The notes beneath the pieces are model-generated. The model searched no databases, had not been told where the DNA came from, and saw nothing but the letters and a program-made list of their open reading frames with translations. From positions 61,530,247-61,594,246 of the forward strand of contig CM075765.1 of the NCBI GenBank assembly GCA_037974665.1: a DNA stretch of 64,000 bases, written 5' to 3'. This DNA comes from Ehretia macrophylla. Lineage: Eukaryota > Streptophyta > Magnoliopsida > Boraginales > Ehretiaceae. The position numbers and the translations under genes are program-made. Of the stretch, positions 48,000 through 59,370 are shown one piece after another (position 1 is the stretch's first letter; each line of letters starts with the position of its first letter).

Positions 48000-48403
48000 T
48001 TATATGTTGTTTAATGTCATGTATTAGCTTAATAGACTTTTATATGCTTTGTGGTTCTTATTGTAATAGATGTTGAAAGATGATAATCCAAACGATGTTA
48101 ACTTAGTGGCTTTCTTTTGTCTATGGTTAAGTTGTAGTTGTGTCTCAACTTATTTTTGAAATGTATGATAAGGTTGAGGTATTGTATGTCATATTGGAAC
48201 GGAGGCGTATAATGAGGATGGTTTATTGTATAATATGGTTGTGATGTATGTTGTTGTTATGCTGTTGAGGAATTGCTGGATGTATGATGTTTTATGAGGT
48301 TGGTTTAGAACCTCGGAAATCTATTTACTGTCGTTATGCCGACGAAATTCCGTTGCGTCCTGACTGATTGTAGGTGGTGTCGAGTTGGGGCATGACATTT
48401 AAG

Positions 48404-48417
48404 TGGTATCAGTGCGC
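48404..48417 (+). other. Primer-binding site of B (one mismatch)
   Basis: TGGTATCAGTGCGC: A to T within the usual TGGTATCAGAGCGC. Confidence 0.88.
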
Positions 48418-48519
48418 ATGTTAGTTGTCAGCCGAGGTATTCTCGGAATGTGGGTAATGGTCTTAGCATGAAATATGTGTGAAAAGAAAGAAAAGTGAAT
48501 TATGTATTGATATGACTAA

Positions 48520-48660
48520 ATGATTAAGTGACTATGTGATTTAAGTGCTTATGTGATTATGTGATCAATTTGCTTATGTGATTGAAACTTATGTGATTTA
48601 TGTGCTTTATATGAGTTTGTTGTTTATGTGTTAAAAGTTGTATATAATCTGTTTATGTGC
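48520..48660 (+). repeat. TATGTGAT-word leader repeat of B
   Basis: Shorter version of the repeated leader seen in A and C, directly upstream of gag. Confidence 0.7.
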
Positions 48661-48691
48661 TATAATCTGTGCTAACTCTTTGATTAGTACG

Positions 48692-50809
48692 ATGGCCGGT
48701 AGACCGAGGACTCGTGGTAGGCCCGAGATTGTAGATGAGGTTCCTGGTAATGTGGCACAGGGCAGTGATAGGGGTGATGGCAGGTTAGGGTCAGCAATGG
48801 ATCGGATTGCAGATTTGATGGCTGGGCAGGCCCAGTTGTTAGCAGGTCAGGCTGTTCAGACTCAGGCATTGCAGGCTCAGATACAGAATGTACAGGGTGG
48901 TAATCACGGTCGAGGTACTATGAAGGAGTTTCTGGGGTACTATCCTCCTAGATTTCAGGGAGAGCCTGATGATAGGAAGGCCGAGTCGTGGATTAGTAAG
49001 TTAGAGAAAATTTTTGATTCTCTCGGGTACACTGATGAGCGGAAGGTGACTTGTGCTGTCTATTTGCTTGATGATGAGGCAGAGGAATGGTGGCGCACTG
49101 TGAGAGCCAGTTGGGAGACCCGGGGTGTTCCGTATGTTTGGGATACCTTTCTGACTGCTTTTAGGGATAAGTATATCCCGAGGGTTGCACGGGAGAGGAG
49201 AGAGGCTGAGTTCTTGTCTTTGGTACAAGGGGATTCTACTGTGGCTCAGTATGAGGCTACATTCACTAGGTTGTCCCGGTATGCACCGGAGTTTGTAGCT
49301 GTGGAGGAGAGGAAGACCCGTAGATTTATGTTGGGATTGAGGCCCGAGATTCAGGATGCAATGGCTCTGAATCGCTATGATATTTTCACTGAGGCTTTTG
49401 ATGCAGCTTCTAGGTTAGAGAAGAGGAAAGGGGATCAGATTGTCTCCAGTCAGCCTAGTAAGAGGCCGTATCAGCCACAGGGCCAGCAGGTTATATATAG
49501 GCCTCCAGTACAGCAGGTTGTCTACAGGCCACCAGCCCAGCAGGGTTCTTATAGGCCACAGGGTCAGCAGAGTTACTATCGGCCTCAGTTTCAGCAGAGG
49601 CCATATCAGGTTCAGACTCAGTATAGGCCAGCGCAGTCTCAGGGTCAGTACAGGCCTAGTGTGGTGAGACCTCAGCAGCAGGCTGTATCAGCTGCTTCTT
49701 CAGCTTCTGGTTCTTCTAGGGGCAGTGTTTGTGCCACATCATCGCAGTGTAATTACTGCAAGCGCCCAAGGCATGTGGAGTCCGATTGCAGGGTAAAGGC
49801 AGGGACATGTTTGGGTTGTGGTAGCATCGAGCATAGGGCGAAGGATTGCCCTAGATATGCGAGGACTGAGGGTCGGGCAGCAACTCAGGGTTACCAGGGT
49901 AGGCCTACAGGCAGTGTACCACAGCAGCAGCGAGTTCAGGCTCGGGCATACGCAGTTGATTTGGAGGAGATGCCTGAGGAGACTACAATTGTGGAAGGTA
50001 ACTTCCTTATACTTGATCAACTTGTTAAAGTGTTGATTGATTTTGGTGCTACGCATTCTTTCATTACTCCTGCTTGTGTGCAACGTGTTAAATTGCAACC
50101 TGAAAGATTGCCTTATGTGGTTGAGATTAGTACTTCTTTGACTGATAATTATATTACTGGCTTAGTATGTAAGGATTGTATAATACATGTTAAGGGGCAT
50201 AATTTTCCTTCGGACCTTATCTTATTTCCTATCTGGGGGTATGATGTTATTCTGGGTATGGATTGGCTTTCTAAGTATGATGCCCAGTTGAACTGTAGAA
50301 CCAAGGTAGTCCAGTTTCGTTTTCCAGATCAGCCAGTAGTAGAAGTAGCGGGTAACCGGGGTGCTAAGACGAGTTTTGTTATATCAGCAACTAAAGCCGT
50401 TAAGTTGGTGAGTAAGGGGTGTTCGGGTTATCTGGCTTATTTGATCAACAAGCCATGTGATAAGCTACAGCTTGAGGGAGTCCCTATTATCCGGGAATAT
50501 CCTAATGTATTTTCCGAGGAGTTGCCAGGATTGCCGCCAGAGAGGGATATAGAGTTTGTGATTAATCTTGTTCCCGGTACTCAACTTATTTCTAAATCGG
50601 CGTACCGGATGGCACCAGCTGAGTTGAAGGAGTTGAAGACTCAGTTACAGGAGTTATTGAAGAAAGGATTCATTCAGCAGAGTTCTTCACCTTGGGGAGC
50701 TCCTGTTTTATTTGTAAAGAAGAGGGATGCTACTTTGAGATTGTGTATTGATTACCGTGGTTTGAATCAGGTGACCATCAAGAATAAAGTATCCTTTGCC
50801 ATTGATTGA
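48692..50809 (+). pseudogene. gag-protease-RT N-terminus of chromovirus B
   Basis: I take the ATG at 48692 ([12 protein letters not shown]) over an in-frame ATG 18 codons upstream, which lies in the repeated leader. Gag core: [19 protein letters not shown] and [12 protein letters not shown] Gln/Pro/Tyr-rich repeat (YRPPVQQ, YRPQGQQ) spans about residues 265-330. Two zinc knuckles, C353NYC...HVESDC and CLGC...HRAKDC, follow. Retropepsin at residue 450 reads DFGATHSF instead of D-[ST]-G-A, probably a C-to-T loss of the catalytic motif. The RT starts with [19 protein letters not shown] and [10 protein letters not shown]. An extra A in the AAA at 50785-50787 shifts the frame, and the frame ends at a TGA at 50807. 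Confidence 0.93.
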
Positions 50810-53381
50810 TGAGTTGTTTGATCACCTTCAGGGAGCCAAAGTCTATTCTAAATTTGATTTGAGGCAGGGGTATTATCAGCTTCGGATTCGTATGGAGGAT
50901 GTTCCGAAGTGTGCCTTCAGGACTCGGTACGGGCATTATGAGTTTGTTGTTATGCCCTTTGGTTTGACTAATGCACCGACAGCATTCATGGATTTGATGC
51001 ATCGAGTCTTTCAGCCGTACTTGGACTAGTTCGTTGTGATTTTTATTGATGATATCTTGGTCTATTCTAAATTTGAATCGGAGCACGAGCAACATCTATG
51101 GCTTGTATTAGAGAAGTTGCAGGAGCATCAGTTGTTTGCCAAGTTCAGCAAATGTGAATTTTGGCTGCAACGGATTTCTTTTCTTGGCCATGTTATTACA
51201 CAGAGCGGTATTTCCGTAGATCTCACTATGATTGAATCGGTGATGTCTTGGAAGCGGCCGGAGAATGTTACTGATGTCCGTAGCTTTCTTGGCTTGGCGG
51301 GTTATTACCGTAGGTTTGTCAAGGACTTCTCAAAGATTGCGGGGCCACTATCTAAGTTGACTAAGAAACGGACTATCTTTAATTGGGACGAGAAGTGTGA
51401 GAGTGGAATTCAGGAGTTGAAAAAGAGGTTAACTACCGCTCCAGTACTTGCTCTACTAGAGGGGACCGATAATATGGTCATTTACAGTGATGCATCCAAG
51501 GAGGGCTTGAGATGTGTTCTTATGCAGGATGGCCGAGTTATTGCCTATGCTTCTCGAAAGTTGAAGCCTTATGAAGAAAATTATCCGACTCATGATCTTG
51601 AGTTGGCAGCAGTTGTCTTTGCACTCAAGAAGTGGCGTCATTATCTGTGGGGAAGTAAGTTTGAAATTTTCACTGATGATAACAGTCTAAAGTACTTGTT
51701 CTCACAGAAGGAGTTAAATATGCGCCAGCGGAGATGGATGGAGCTTCTTGGAGATTATAATTGTTCTATCAATTATCTGCCTGGAAAGGCAAATGTTGTG
51801 GCGGATGCTCTCAGCCGGAAGGCTAGTATTTCTTGTTTGGCTGTCAAGAAGTGGGAGGTTCTTGAGGAGTTTAGTTATTGGAGACCAGAGTTCACTCAAG
51901 TTGGGGTGATGTGTTCACATCTCCGTATTCAGCCTTTATTATTGTCTCAGATCAGGGAAGCTCAGCAACTTGATGTTAAACTTCAGAAGATCAAGGATCA
52001 GATCACGGATGATGAGTCTGACTTCAAACTGCATGAGGACGGTATTCTTTGATTTCGGAACAGGGTTTGTGTTCCCGATGAACCGGGCTTGAGGCGAGGT
52101 ATTCTGGAGGAAGCTCATAATTCTAAATATACTATTCATCCCAGTGGAACCAAGATGTATCGGGATCTGAAGCAACATTTCTGGTGGAACAACATGAAGA
52201 GGCAGGTTGCTCAGTTTGTATCTAGATGTTTGACTTGTCAGAGAGTGAAAGCCGAGCATCAACGACCTGTAGGTTTGCTTCAGGCGTTGGCTATACCAGA
52301 GTGGAAATGGGAGCATATTATGATGGACTTCGTCACTGGGTTGCGGAGATCTCCGAGGGGGAATGTTGGAGTTTGGGATGTTGTGGATCGTTTGACGAAG
52401 ACAGCTCATTTTATTGCAATGAGGTTAGGAGATGAGGTTACAAAGTTGACGGATCTCTATCTGGATCAGATTGTTAGACTTCATGGTATTCCATCTAGTA
52501 TTGTCTCTGATCGAGATCCTCGATTTACTTCTCGTTTGTGGGAGAAACTTCAGGAGACCTTAGGTACTCAGTTGAACTTCAGTACAGCGTATCATCCACA
52601 GACCAACGGTCAGTCTGAGCGGACTATTCAGATTCTGAAAGATATGCTTAGGGCTTGTGTTCTGGACTTGGGGAAGAACTGAGAGAAACATCTACCACTT
52701 TCCGAGTTTGCCTATAACAATAGTTATCAAGCTACTATTGGGATGGCGCCTTTCGCAGCTCTTTACGGTCGTAAGTGCCGTTCACCTTTATATTGGGACG
52801 AGGTAGGAGAGATGAAGACTGTTGATCCGACTATTATGCCAGAACTTCTTGAGAAGATTGAGAATGTTCAGTTGATTAAGCAGAGAATGTTTACGGCGCA
52901 GAGTAGATTCAAGAGTTATGCTGATAAGCGTCGTCGGGACTTGGAGTTTGCAGTTGGAGATCGGGTTTTCTTGAGATTGTCTCCTCGAAAGGGGTTTGCT
53001 CGTTATGGTAAAGGTGGAAAGCTGAGTCCGAGATTTGTTGGGCCGTTTGAGATTACTAGCAGGGTTGGTAAGTTGGCATATCGGTTGGCTTTACCGGAGA
53101 ACTTCTCTAATGTCCACGATGTATTTCACGTGTCTAATTTGCGGAAATATAATCCGGATCCTTCTCATATTCTTGAGCCAGAGCCGTTACAGCTTCGAGA
53201 GAATTTGACTTATGACGAGCTTCCGATTCGTATTCTAGATCAGATGGACCGAGAGTTGAGGTCGAAGAGGATTCCGATGGTTAAGGAGTTGTGGAAGCAT
53301 CACAGCATTGAGGAAGCTACGTGGGAGAGACGAGATCAGATGCAGCAGCAATACCCAGATCTATTCCGTACATCAAGTAAG

Positions 53382-53399
53382 AATTTCGAGGACGAAATT
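53382..53399 (+). promoter_or_regulatory. Conserved pre-PPT hairpin (B)
   Basis: AATTTCG-AGGA-CGAAATT, perfect 7-bp arms, 18 nt before the LTR. It also encodes part of the pol C-terminus (FEDEI). Confidence 0.72.
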
Positions 53400-53403
53400 T
53401 CTA

Positions 53404-53417
53404 TAAGGAGGGGAGAA
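53404..53417 (+). promoter_or_regulatory. Polypurine tract of B
   Basis: TAAGGAGGGGAGAA, next to the 3' LTR. Confidence 0.88.
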
Positions 53418-55784
53418 TGTGAAACCCCACTTTCCTGCTTATCTCGTTTTACGTGCTATACCTCGTTTTGCGTACATATGATCTGTTTATGTGCTATAGG
53501 ACCTAGAAAGTTATCATTTTGATGTCAATACTCCTAATACGTGCTAAATGTGCGTTCATGAAATTTTCATCAAAAACGGAGTCAGAAATTTTATCGTCGA
53601 TTTTCAGTGAATAGTGTTTTCGAAACACGTCCGCTAAAATTTTGAAACTGGTCCTTTTAACCCTTCTAGACCTAGTCCACGGACTTTAATAGACCTGTGT
53701 TTGATGAAAACAGTTTTAAAATCGGGTTAACAATTTATTAGGGTCTTTACACCGACTTTTGCGAAAATCGAGTTTTAAGCCGACTCGGGTGAAATTATTG
53801 GATTGTAAAACTTCTTGTCACCTAAAAATAATCCACTTGAGATATCTTGGGGGTTACACAATTATTTTGAGCTTGGTGAGCAATAAAATGAGTTTAAAGT
53901 CATTAAAACCCAAAAATATTAACTTAAACTACTTTGACTTTGTATTTTTTTAATTGACCAAGCTTTTAAATACTTCTTGTCATCAACACACACTCACACA
54001 ACACAAAACACACTCCACAAACACACACAAGGCCGAGAGAAAGAAGAGAGAAAAAGAAAGAGAAAAACTAAAGCTTTTCAATCAATTTTTCAAAGAAAAA
54101 CCTAGTTTTTGTCAGTAGAACATCGCACCGACTTGGATTCTGCTTGTTGGGCACGCATAGCACGCATTCCTAGGCTTATATCGCATCAAAGGTGAGAGAA
54201 AAAGTCTAGATCTCAAAATGTCATTTTTATGTTTTTGCTCATAAATGAAAATTTAACCGTTAGAATTGAAATCTGATGATAGATTATTGCTCCTTGCATG
54301 CTAGGGATCGTTATATGCTAATACTACGAATTTCTGTCGGATGTAGCATAATTTTTATTTTCCGGGTATTTAATTTTGATTAAAATGTTCAAAGTTGAAT
54401 TAAATGAGTTGTGTTGATCGAAATCGATTGCCGTCGATTTCTAAATACTTGATAATTACGTGTTAGCGCTGTTGTAATGCCGAATTTTCGATTACATTGT
54501 TGGTGTGAAAATCCGGAAAATCCAGCCATGACATCTTAGGATTTTAGGGTTATCGGGCATGATTTGGAGGTGTTATGGTGGATTGCTGGGAGGGCTAATG
54601 TAGTAGGTTGAATGGGTGAGTGATAGGAACTGATTTGGCAATGTTTGGATTAGTAGATTGTAAGTTATGAATTTTAGAAGTTTAGGTTGTCATTCTTTAA
54701 TTTCTTGAACGATGCCTTTAGATGGTTGGGTAGTGTTCGAGTGATGAATGGTGAGTTATTGATGAGTAATGTAGAGTTTAATTTTGTATATGATGCATGT
54801 CCGGTTAGATGGCCTACTTTGTCATCTAACTAAGTTATTGATTGATTATTATTGAGTTCGGGAATCAGGCACTTTCGTTGCTGATCTCCCAATTGATTGA
54901 TGATTGATGATTATGGAGTCTTGGTATGTGTGTGCCACCTCTCGGGCAGCGTCGGGCTGTCGGGTTGATAACGGCATGACTGCCATAGGCTACCCCCAGC
55001 TCGCATGACAGAGGTGTCATGGAGGGAGGGGCTAGTGAGGTACCTCGGGTGCGTGAGTAATGGGGAGTTATAAGAAGAACGGTTGAGATCGTGATGGCGT
55101 TTGGAGCTACACCAAATAGAGTATCCTTTAATGAATGGTTATATAGTTATGTGATGATAATGTTATTATTGTTGTTGTGTGTTTACTTGCTCAAAGGACT
55201 AAATCCAAGGAGCGTAGTGAATACTGTCGAGATCTATCGGATCCTCACTGGGCTTATGTATATAAGCTAACTCTCTATTATTGCATGCTTACAGGTGTTG
55301 CAGAGCCGGATTAGGGGTACGTGCCTCCTGAGGAGGAAAATGTGCCTTACGTGGATGAGTCATATGTTCCCGAGTCTTATCCATGATTATATGTTGTTTA
55401 ATGTCATGTATTAGCTTAATAGACTTTTATATGCTTTGTGGTTCTTATTGTAATAGATGTTGAAAGATGATGATCCAAACGATGTTAACTTAGTGGCTTT
55501 CTTTTGTCTATGGTTAAGTTGTAGTTGTGTCTCAACTTATTTTTGAAATGTATGATAAGGTTGAGGTATTGTATGTCATGTTGGAACGGAGGCGTATAAC
55601 AAGGATGGTTTATTGTATAATATGGTTGTGTTGTGTGTTGTTGTTATGCTGTTGAGGAGTTGGTGGATGTATGATGTTTTATGAGGTTGGTTTAGAACCT
55701 CGGAAATCTATTTACTGTCGTTATGCCGCCGAAATTCCGTTGCGTCCTGACTGATTGTAGGTGGGGTCGAGTTGGGGCGTGACA
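53418..55784 (+). repeat. 3' LTR of B
   Basis: 2367 bp, TGTGAAACCCC...GGGGCGTGACA; about 3% different from the 5' LTR where compared. Confidence 0.93.
54192..55294 (+). other. Intron-like segment of B 3' LTR
   Basis: Donor CAAAG|GTGAGAG, acceptor GCTTACAG|GTG, 1103 bp. Confidence 0.45.
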
Positions 55785-55789
55785 TGGGT

Positions 55790-56932
55790 GGTATTTGAGT
55801 GATTGAATGGTGAGTTGTTGATGGGTAAACTAGGGTCTAATTGTGTATTTAATGCATGTCCGGTTGGTTGGCCTACTTTGTCATCTAACTTAGTTATTTG
55901 TTATCTAATTGATTATTGATGTTATATTGATGTAAAGATGATTATTGATGATTATTGACGATTATTGATGATTATTGATGTACCGGGAGACAGGAAATTC
56001 TTCTAGATTGTCCTCCTGTATTGTGAATGATGTTTATTATTATTGCTGAGTCTTGGTATGTGTGTGCCACTTCTCGGGTAGCATCGGGCTGTCGGGTTGA
56101 TAACGACATGACTACCAGATACTACCTCCAGCTCGCATGACGGAGGTGTCATGGAGGACGAGGCTAGTGAGGTACCTCTGGTGCGTCAGTAATGGGGAGT
56201 TACAAGAAGAATGGTTGAGATCGTGATGCCGTTTGGAGCTACACCAACTAGAGTATCCTTTAATGAATGGTTATATAGTTATGTGATGATAGTATTATTG
56301 ATGTTATTGTGTGTTTACTGACTCAAAGGATTATTCCAAGGAATTTTGTAGACCTTGCTCGAGATCTATCGGATCCTCACTGGGCTTATTTTATATAAGC
56401 TCACTATCTATTATTGCATGCATACAGGTGTACTTTCGCAGGATTACGGGTACGTGCCTCCTGAATAGGAAAATGTGCCTTACGTGGATGAGTCTTATGT
56501 GCCGGAGTCTTATCCTTGATGTAGTACTGTCTTACTATATTGTACATTAACTTCGTAGACTTTTATATGCCTTGTAGTTTATAATGTAAAAGATGTTGAA
56601 AAGATAATGAATTAGTTGATGCTGTCTTGGTAGCCTTTCTTTTGTCTATGTTTAGGTTGCTAGGTTGGTTTCAACATATTTTGCGATGTATATTAAGGTT
56701 TACGTATTATGTTGGAACGGAGGCGTATGACGAGGAATGATTATTGTATAATATGGTTATGATGTATGTTGTATTTTATTGAGGAGTTGTTTGTTGTATG
56801 GTTTATGGAGTTGATGTATGATGTTTTAATGAGGTTGGTTTAGAGCCTTGGTATCCTATTAATTGTCGTTATACTGCCGAAATTCTGTTGCGTCCTGACT
56901 GATTGTATGAGGGGTCGAGTTGGGGCGTGACA
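55790..56932 (+). repeat. 3' LTR of A, part 2
   Basis: Resumes GTGGTATTTGAG after the TGGGT duplication and ends GGGGCGTGACA. The acceptor-like CATACAG|GTG is at 56426-56427, so B sits inside the intron-like segment of this LTR. Confidence 0.92.
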
Positions 56933-56937
56933 ATATA

Positions 56938-59370
56938 CATTGAACATTCTTTTACCATTGCATCCATAGGTTATACATCTTCGTTCCAAAATCATACATT
57001 TACTATATAACATACATTTCCAAAATAGATTATAACCAATTCAGCAACCTAACCATGTTCCCAAACAAGACAACTAAATTAGCAATATACATAAGTCTTA
57101 TAATTGAGTATGTTATTCAATATATCATATTACAACAACTAAGACAAATTCATGGCAACGACTTCGGCACACAAGACTCGTCCACATAAAGCACATTCTC
57201 AGCTTCTTGGGGCATGTATCCGTAATCTTGATCAATATCACCTGTATGCATGCAATAATTGATAGTGAGCTTATATAAAACAAGCCCAGTGAGGATCCGA
57301 TAGATCTCCAATAGTATTTACTACACTCCTTGGAAATGATCCTTTGAGCAGTAAACACACAATAAACATCAATAACAATATAAACACATAAACTATAATG
57401 ACCATTCAATAAAGGATACTCTAGTTGGTGTAGCTCCAAACGCCATCACGATCTCAACCAACTTCTTATCACCCCCATCACATACACACCCAAGGTACCT
57501 CATTAGCCCTGCAATCCATGGCAACTCCGCCCATGCGAGATGAGGGTAGCCTTTGATAGACATGTCATTTTCAGCCCGACGGCCCGATACTGCCCGAGAT
57601 ATGGCACACGCATATCAAGACTCAGTAATAATAATAAACATTCAATCACAGGAAGACAACCTTTTCCGTTGACTATCTCCCGGTTCATCAATAATCAATA
57701 TTCAGTAATCAATAATCAATAATGCATCAATCAATTAATAACATTACAACAACACAACATCAATTACCCAATTAACAACTAAACAACTAAGTTAGAAGAC
57801 AAAGTAGGCCACCCAACTTAACATGCATTAGACACACAACCAAACCCTATTCAAGCCATCAACAACTCGCAATTCAATCACTCAAACACCACCCGATCAT
57901 CTAAAGGCATATAACAACATTTTAAAGAAAGATAATCTAAACATCAAATAATCATAACTTACATTCTACTAATCCAAACAACTACAAACCAGTTCCTATC
58001 ATTCACCCACTCAATCAACTACAATAGCCCCCTCAGAAACCAACCAAAATACATCCAAATCATGCCCAACAACCCTAAAACCTCAATGCACCTAGGCTGA
58101 AATTTTTGGACTTTCACATCGACATCACAATCAAAATTTCGGCATTACAACGGTACTACCACATATTTAACAAACTTTTACAAATCGACGGCAATCGATT
58201 CCAACCACTACAAGTCAAATTATTCAACTAATAGCCAACAACTCAACTTTTAGTACCCGAAAATAAAAATTCACGCTACAACGGTTCAAATCTTTTATAA
58301 ACGCATATAAACAATCCTTAGCATGCACTGAGCAATAATATAGCATCAATTCAACTTTCTAACGGTTCAAAATTCAATTATATCCAAAAACATAAAATTG
58401 ACATTTTGAGATCTAGAATTTTTCTCTCACCTTTGATATGTTTTGATGCAAGAAAGATGTAGAATGGATGCCCAACAACTGAAATCAAGTTTTGAATGAA
58501 GTGATTTGGACTTGAATTGCAAAATCTATTTGCCAAATGCTTTAAAAAACCTTGAAAGTGCCTTCTTTCCTCTCTCTCATGGATTTTCTGTATTGTGTGC
58601 ATAAAATGATTGTGTTTTGTGAGGTTTTAATGTGTGTTGATGATATCTTAAGCAAAGGTCAAACAAATAAAAGAAAGTCAAAGTTGACACTTAGTTATTT
58701 TTAGTGTTTTCTTGTCTTTTAATTCCATTTTAGACTATTTGTTGCTCAAAACATTAATTTAACACTTAGACTATTTTAAGTAGTTTATTTTTAGGTGATA
58801 AGAGTTTTCTCATGCAAAGACTTTCACATGACTCAACTAAAAACGCGATTTCTGCAAAAGAAGGTGAAAAGTCATATTATTTATTTTCAAATGTCTTTTG
58901 AATGCACAATTAATATAAAATCATTTAATACCACATATAAATACATTTATATTAATATATAATAGGTCAACGAAAGTCAATGCAAGAATCGGGTTTTGAA
59001 GAAATTACTATTTGGCTCAAAAACGCTACTTTTCGCCTGAAAAGTCTACTTAAATTACTATTCTGCTTCATAATCAATTTTTATCAAACATGGGTCTATT
59101 AATAACAGAGGACTAGGTTTTAAGATGTTTAAAACACCCTTGTAAAAATTTTAGCGGATAGGTGTTCAAAACACTATTTACAAAAATCGTCGATAAAATT
59201 TTTGATGCCGTTTTTGATGAAAATTTCATGAATGCACACATAGCATGTATTAGGAATATAAATCACATATTTAGCACATTCTAACTCATATAACACATAA
59301 ACAGGTAAAATCACGCAAATCTAGGCAAAGACATGCAAATCGAGGTAAAAACAAAAACTAGGGTTTCACA
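56938..59370 (-). repeat. 5' LTR of C, remainder
   Basis: Continues the LTR begun at 40005; ends GGGTTTCACA. Confidence 0.9.
57242..58430 (-). other. Intron-like segment of C 5' LTR
   Basis: Donor CAAAG|GTGAGAG at 58430; acceptor GCATGCATACAG|GTG at 57242; 1189 bp. Confidence 0.43.

Larger units (their letters stand above)
46026..48397 (+). repeat. 5' LTR of B
   Basis: 2372 bp, TGTGAAATCCC...GGGGCATGACA. Features: CTTTTAAATAC TATA-like word at 46572-46582 followed by a CA-rich run, and a second TATATAAG at 47871-47879. Confidence 0.93.
50796..53522 (+). pseudogene. RT-RNase H-integrase-chromodomain of chromovirus B
   Basis: Continues pol in the shifted frame. [27 protein letters not shown] and catalytic FIDD in [12 protein letters not shown]. 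RNase [22 protein letters not shown] and FTDDNSLKY (family usually TDHKS). Integrase: HHCC zinc site ending CLTCQRVK, then [17 protein letters not shown] and TNGQSERT, i.e. the D,D-35-E residues. A GPF/Y-type segment (RFVGPFEI) and a chromodomain (DQMDREL...ELWKHHSIEEATWE) end it. Stops: TAG 51027-51029, TGA 52050-52052, TGA 52680-52682, each explained by one transition. No stop precedes the PPT; the frame runs 105 nt into the 3' LTR. Confidence 0.93.
46026..55784 (+). mobile_element. Nearly complete Ty3/gypsy chromovirus (Tekay/Del) B
   Basis: Perfect TGGGT duplications (46021-46025, 55785-55789). LTRs are 2372 and 2367 bp, with about 9 differences in the first 265 bp. The internal region carries PBS, repeated leader, gag-PR-RT-RH-IN with a C-terminal chromodomain, hairpin and PPT. 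Long LTRs, this gene order and the chromodomain fit the Tekay/Del lineage of chromoviruses, which tends to insert in heterochromatin. One frameshift and three stops disable pol. It is the only element here that resembles a source of proteins for the pol-less ones. Confidence 0.95.
40170..56932 (+). mobile_element. Gag-only Ty3/gypsy (Tekay-like) element A, split by B
   Basis: Plus strand, perfect ATATA duplications (40165-40169, 56933-56937). The 5' LTR is 40170-42591; the 3' LTR is 44718-46025 plus 55790-56932. The internal region is only 2126 bp: PBS, repeated leader, gag lacking its N-terminus, a protease stub, then a GGTATTCTT array, hairpin and PPT. No RT, RNase H or integrase. The architecture resembles plant TR-GAG-type non-autonomous elements. 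LTRs differ at about 10 of the first 200 sites, more than those of nested B, as expected from the nesting order. Confidence 0.93.
29582..59370 (-). mobile_element. Pol-less Ty3/gypsy (Tekay-like) element C with four nested elements
   Basis: Minus strand. The left LTR (3') is 29582-31457 plus 36668-37209; the right LTR (5') is 40005-40169 plus 56938-59370. Between them lie a PPT, a 2.8-kb internal region and a PBS, all in the expected order. No gag or pol frame survives. LTR ends are canonical (TGTGAAAC...GTGACA in element sense). The flanking pentamers TCTAA and TTTGA do not match, so the two ends may come from different insertions or the duplication has decayed. Inside are D (with E) and A (with B). 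Confidence 0.88.
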
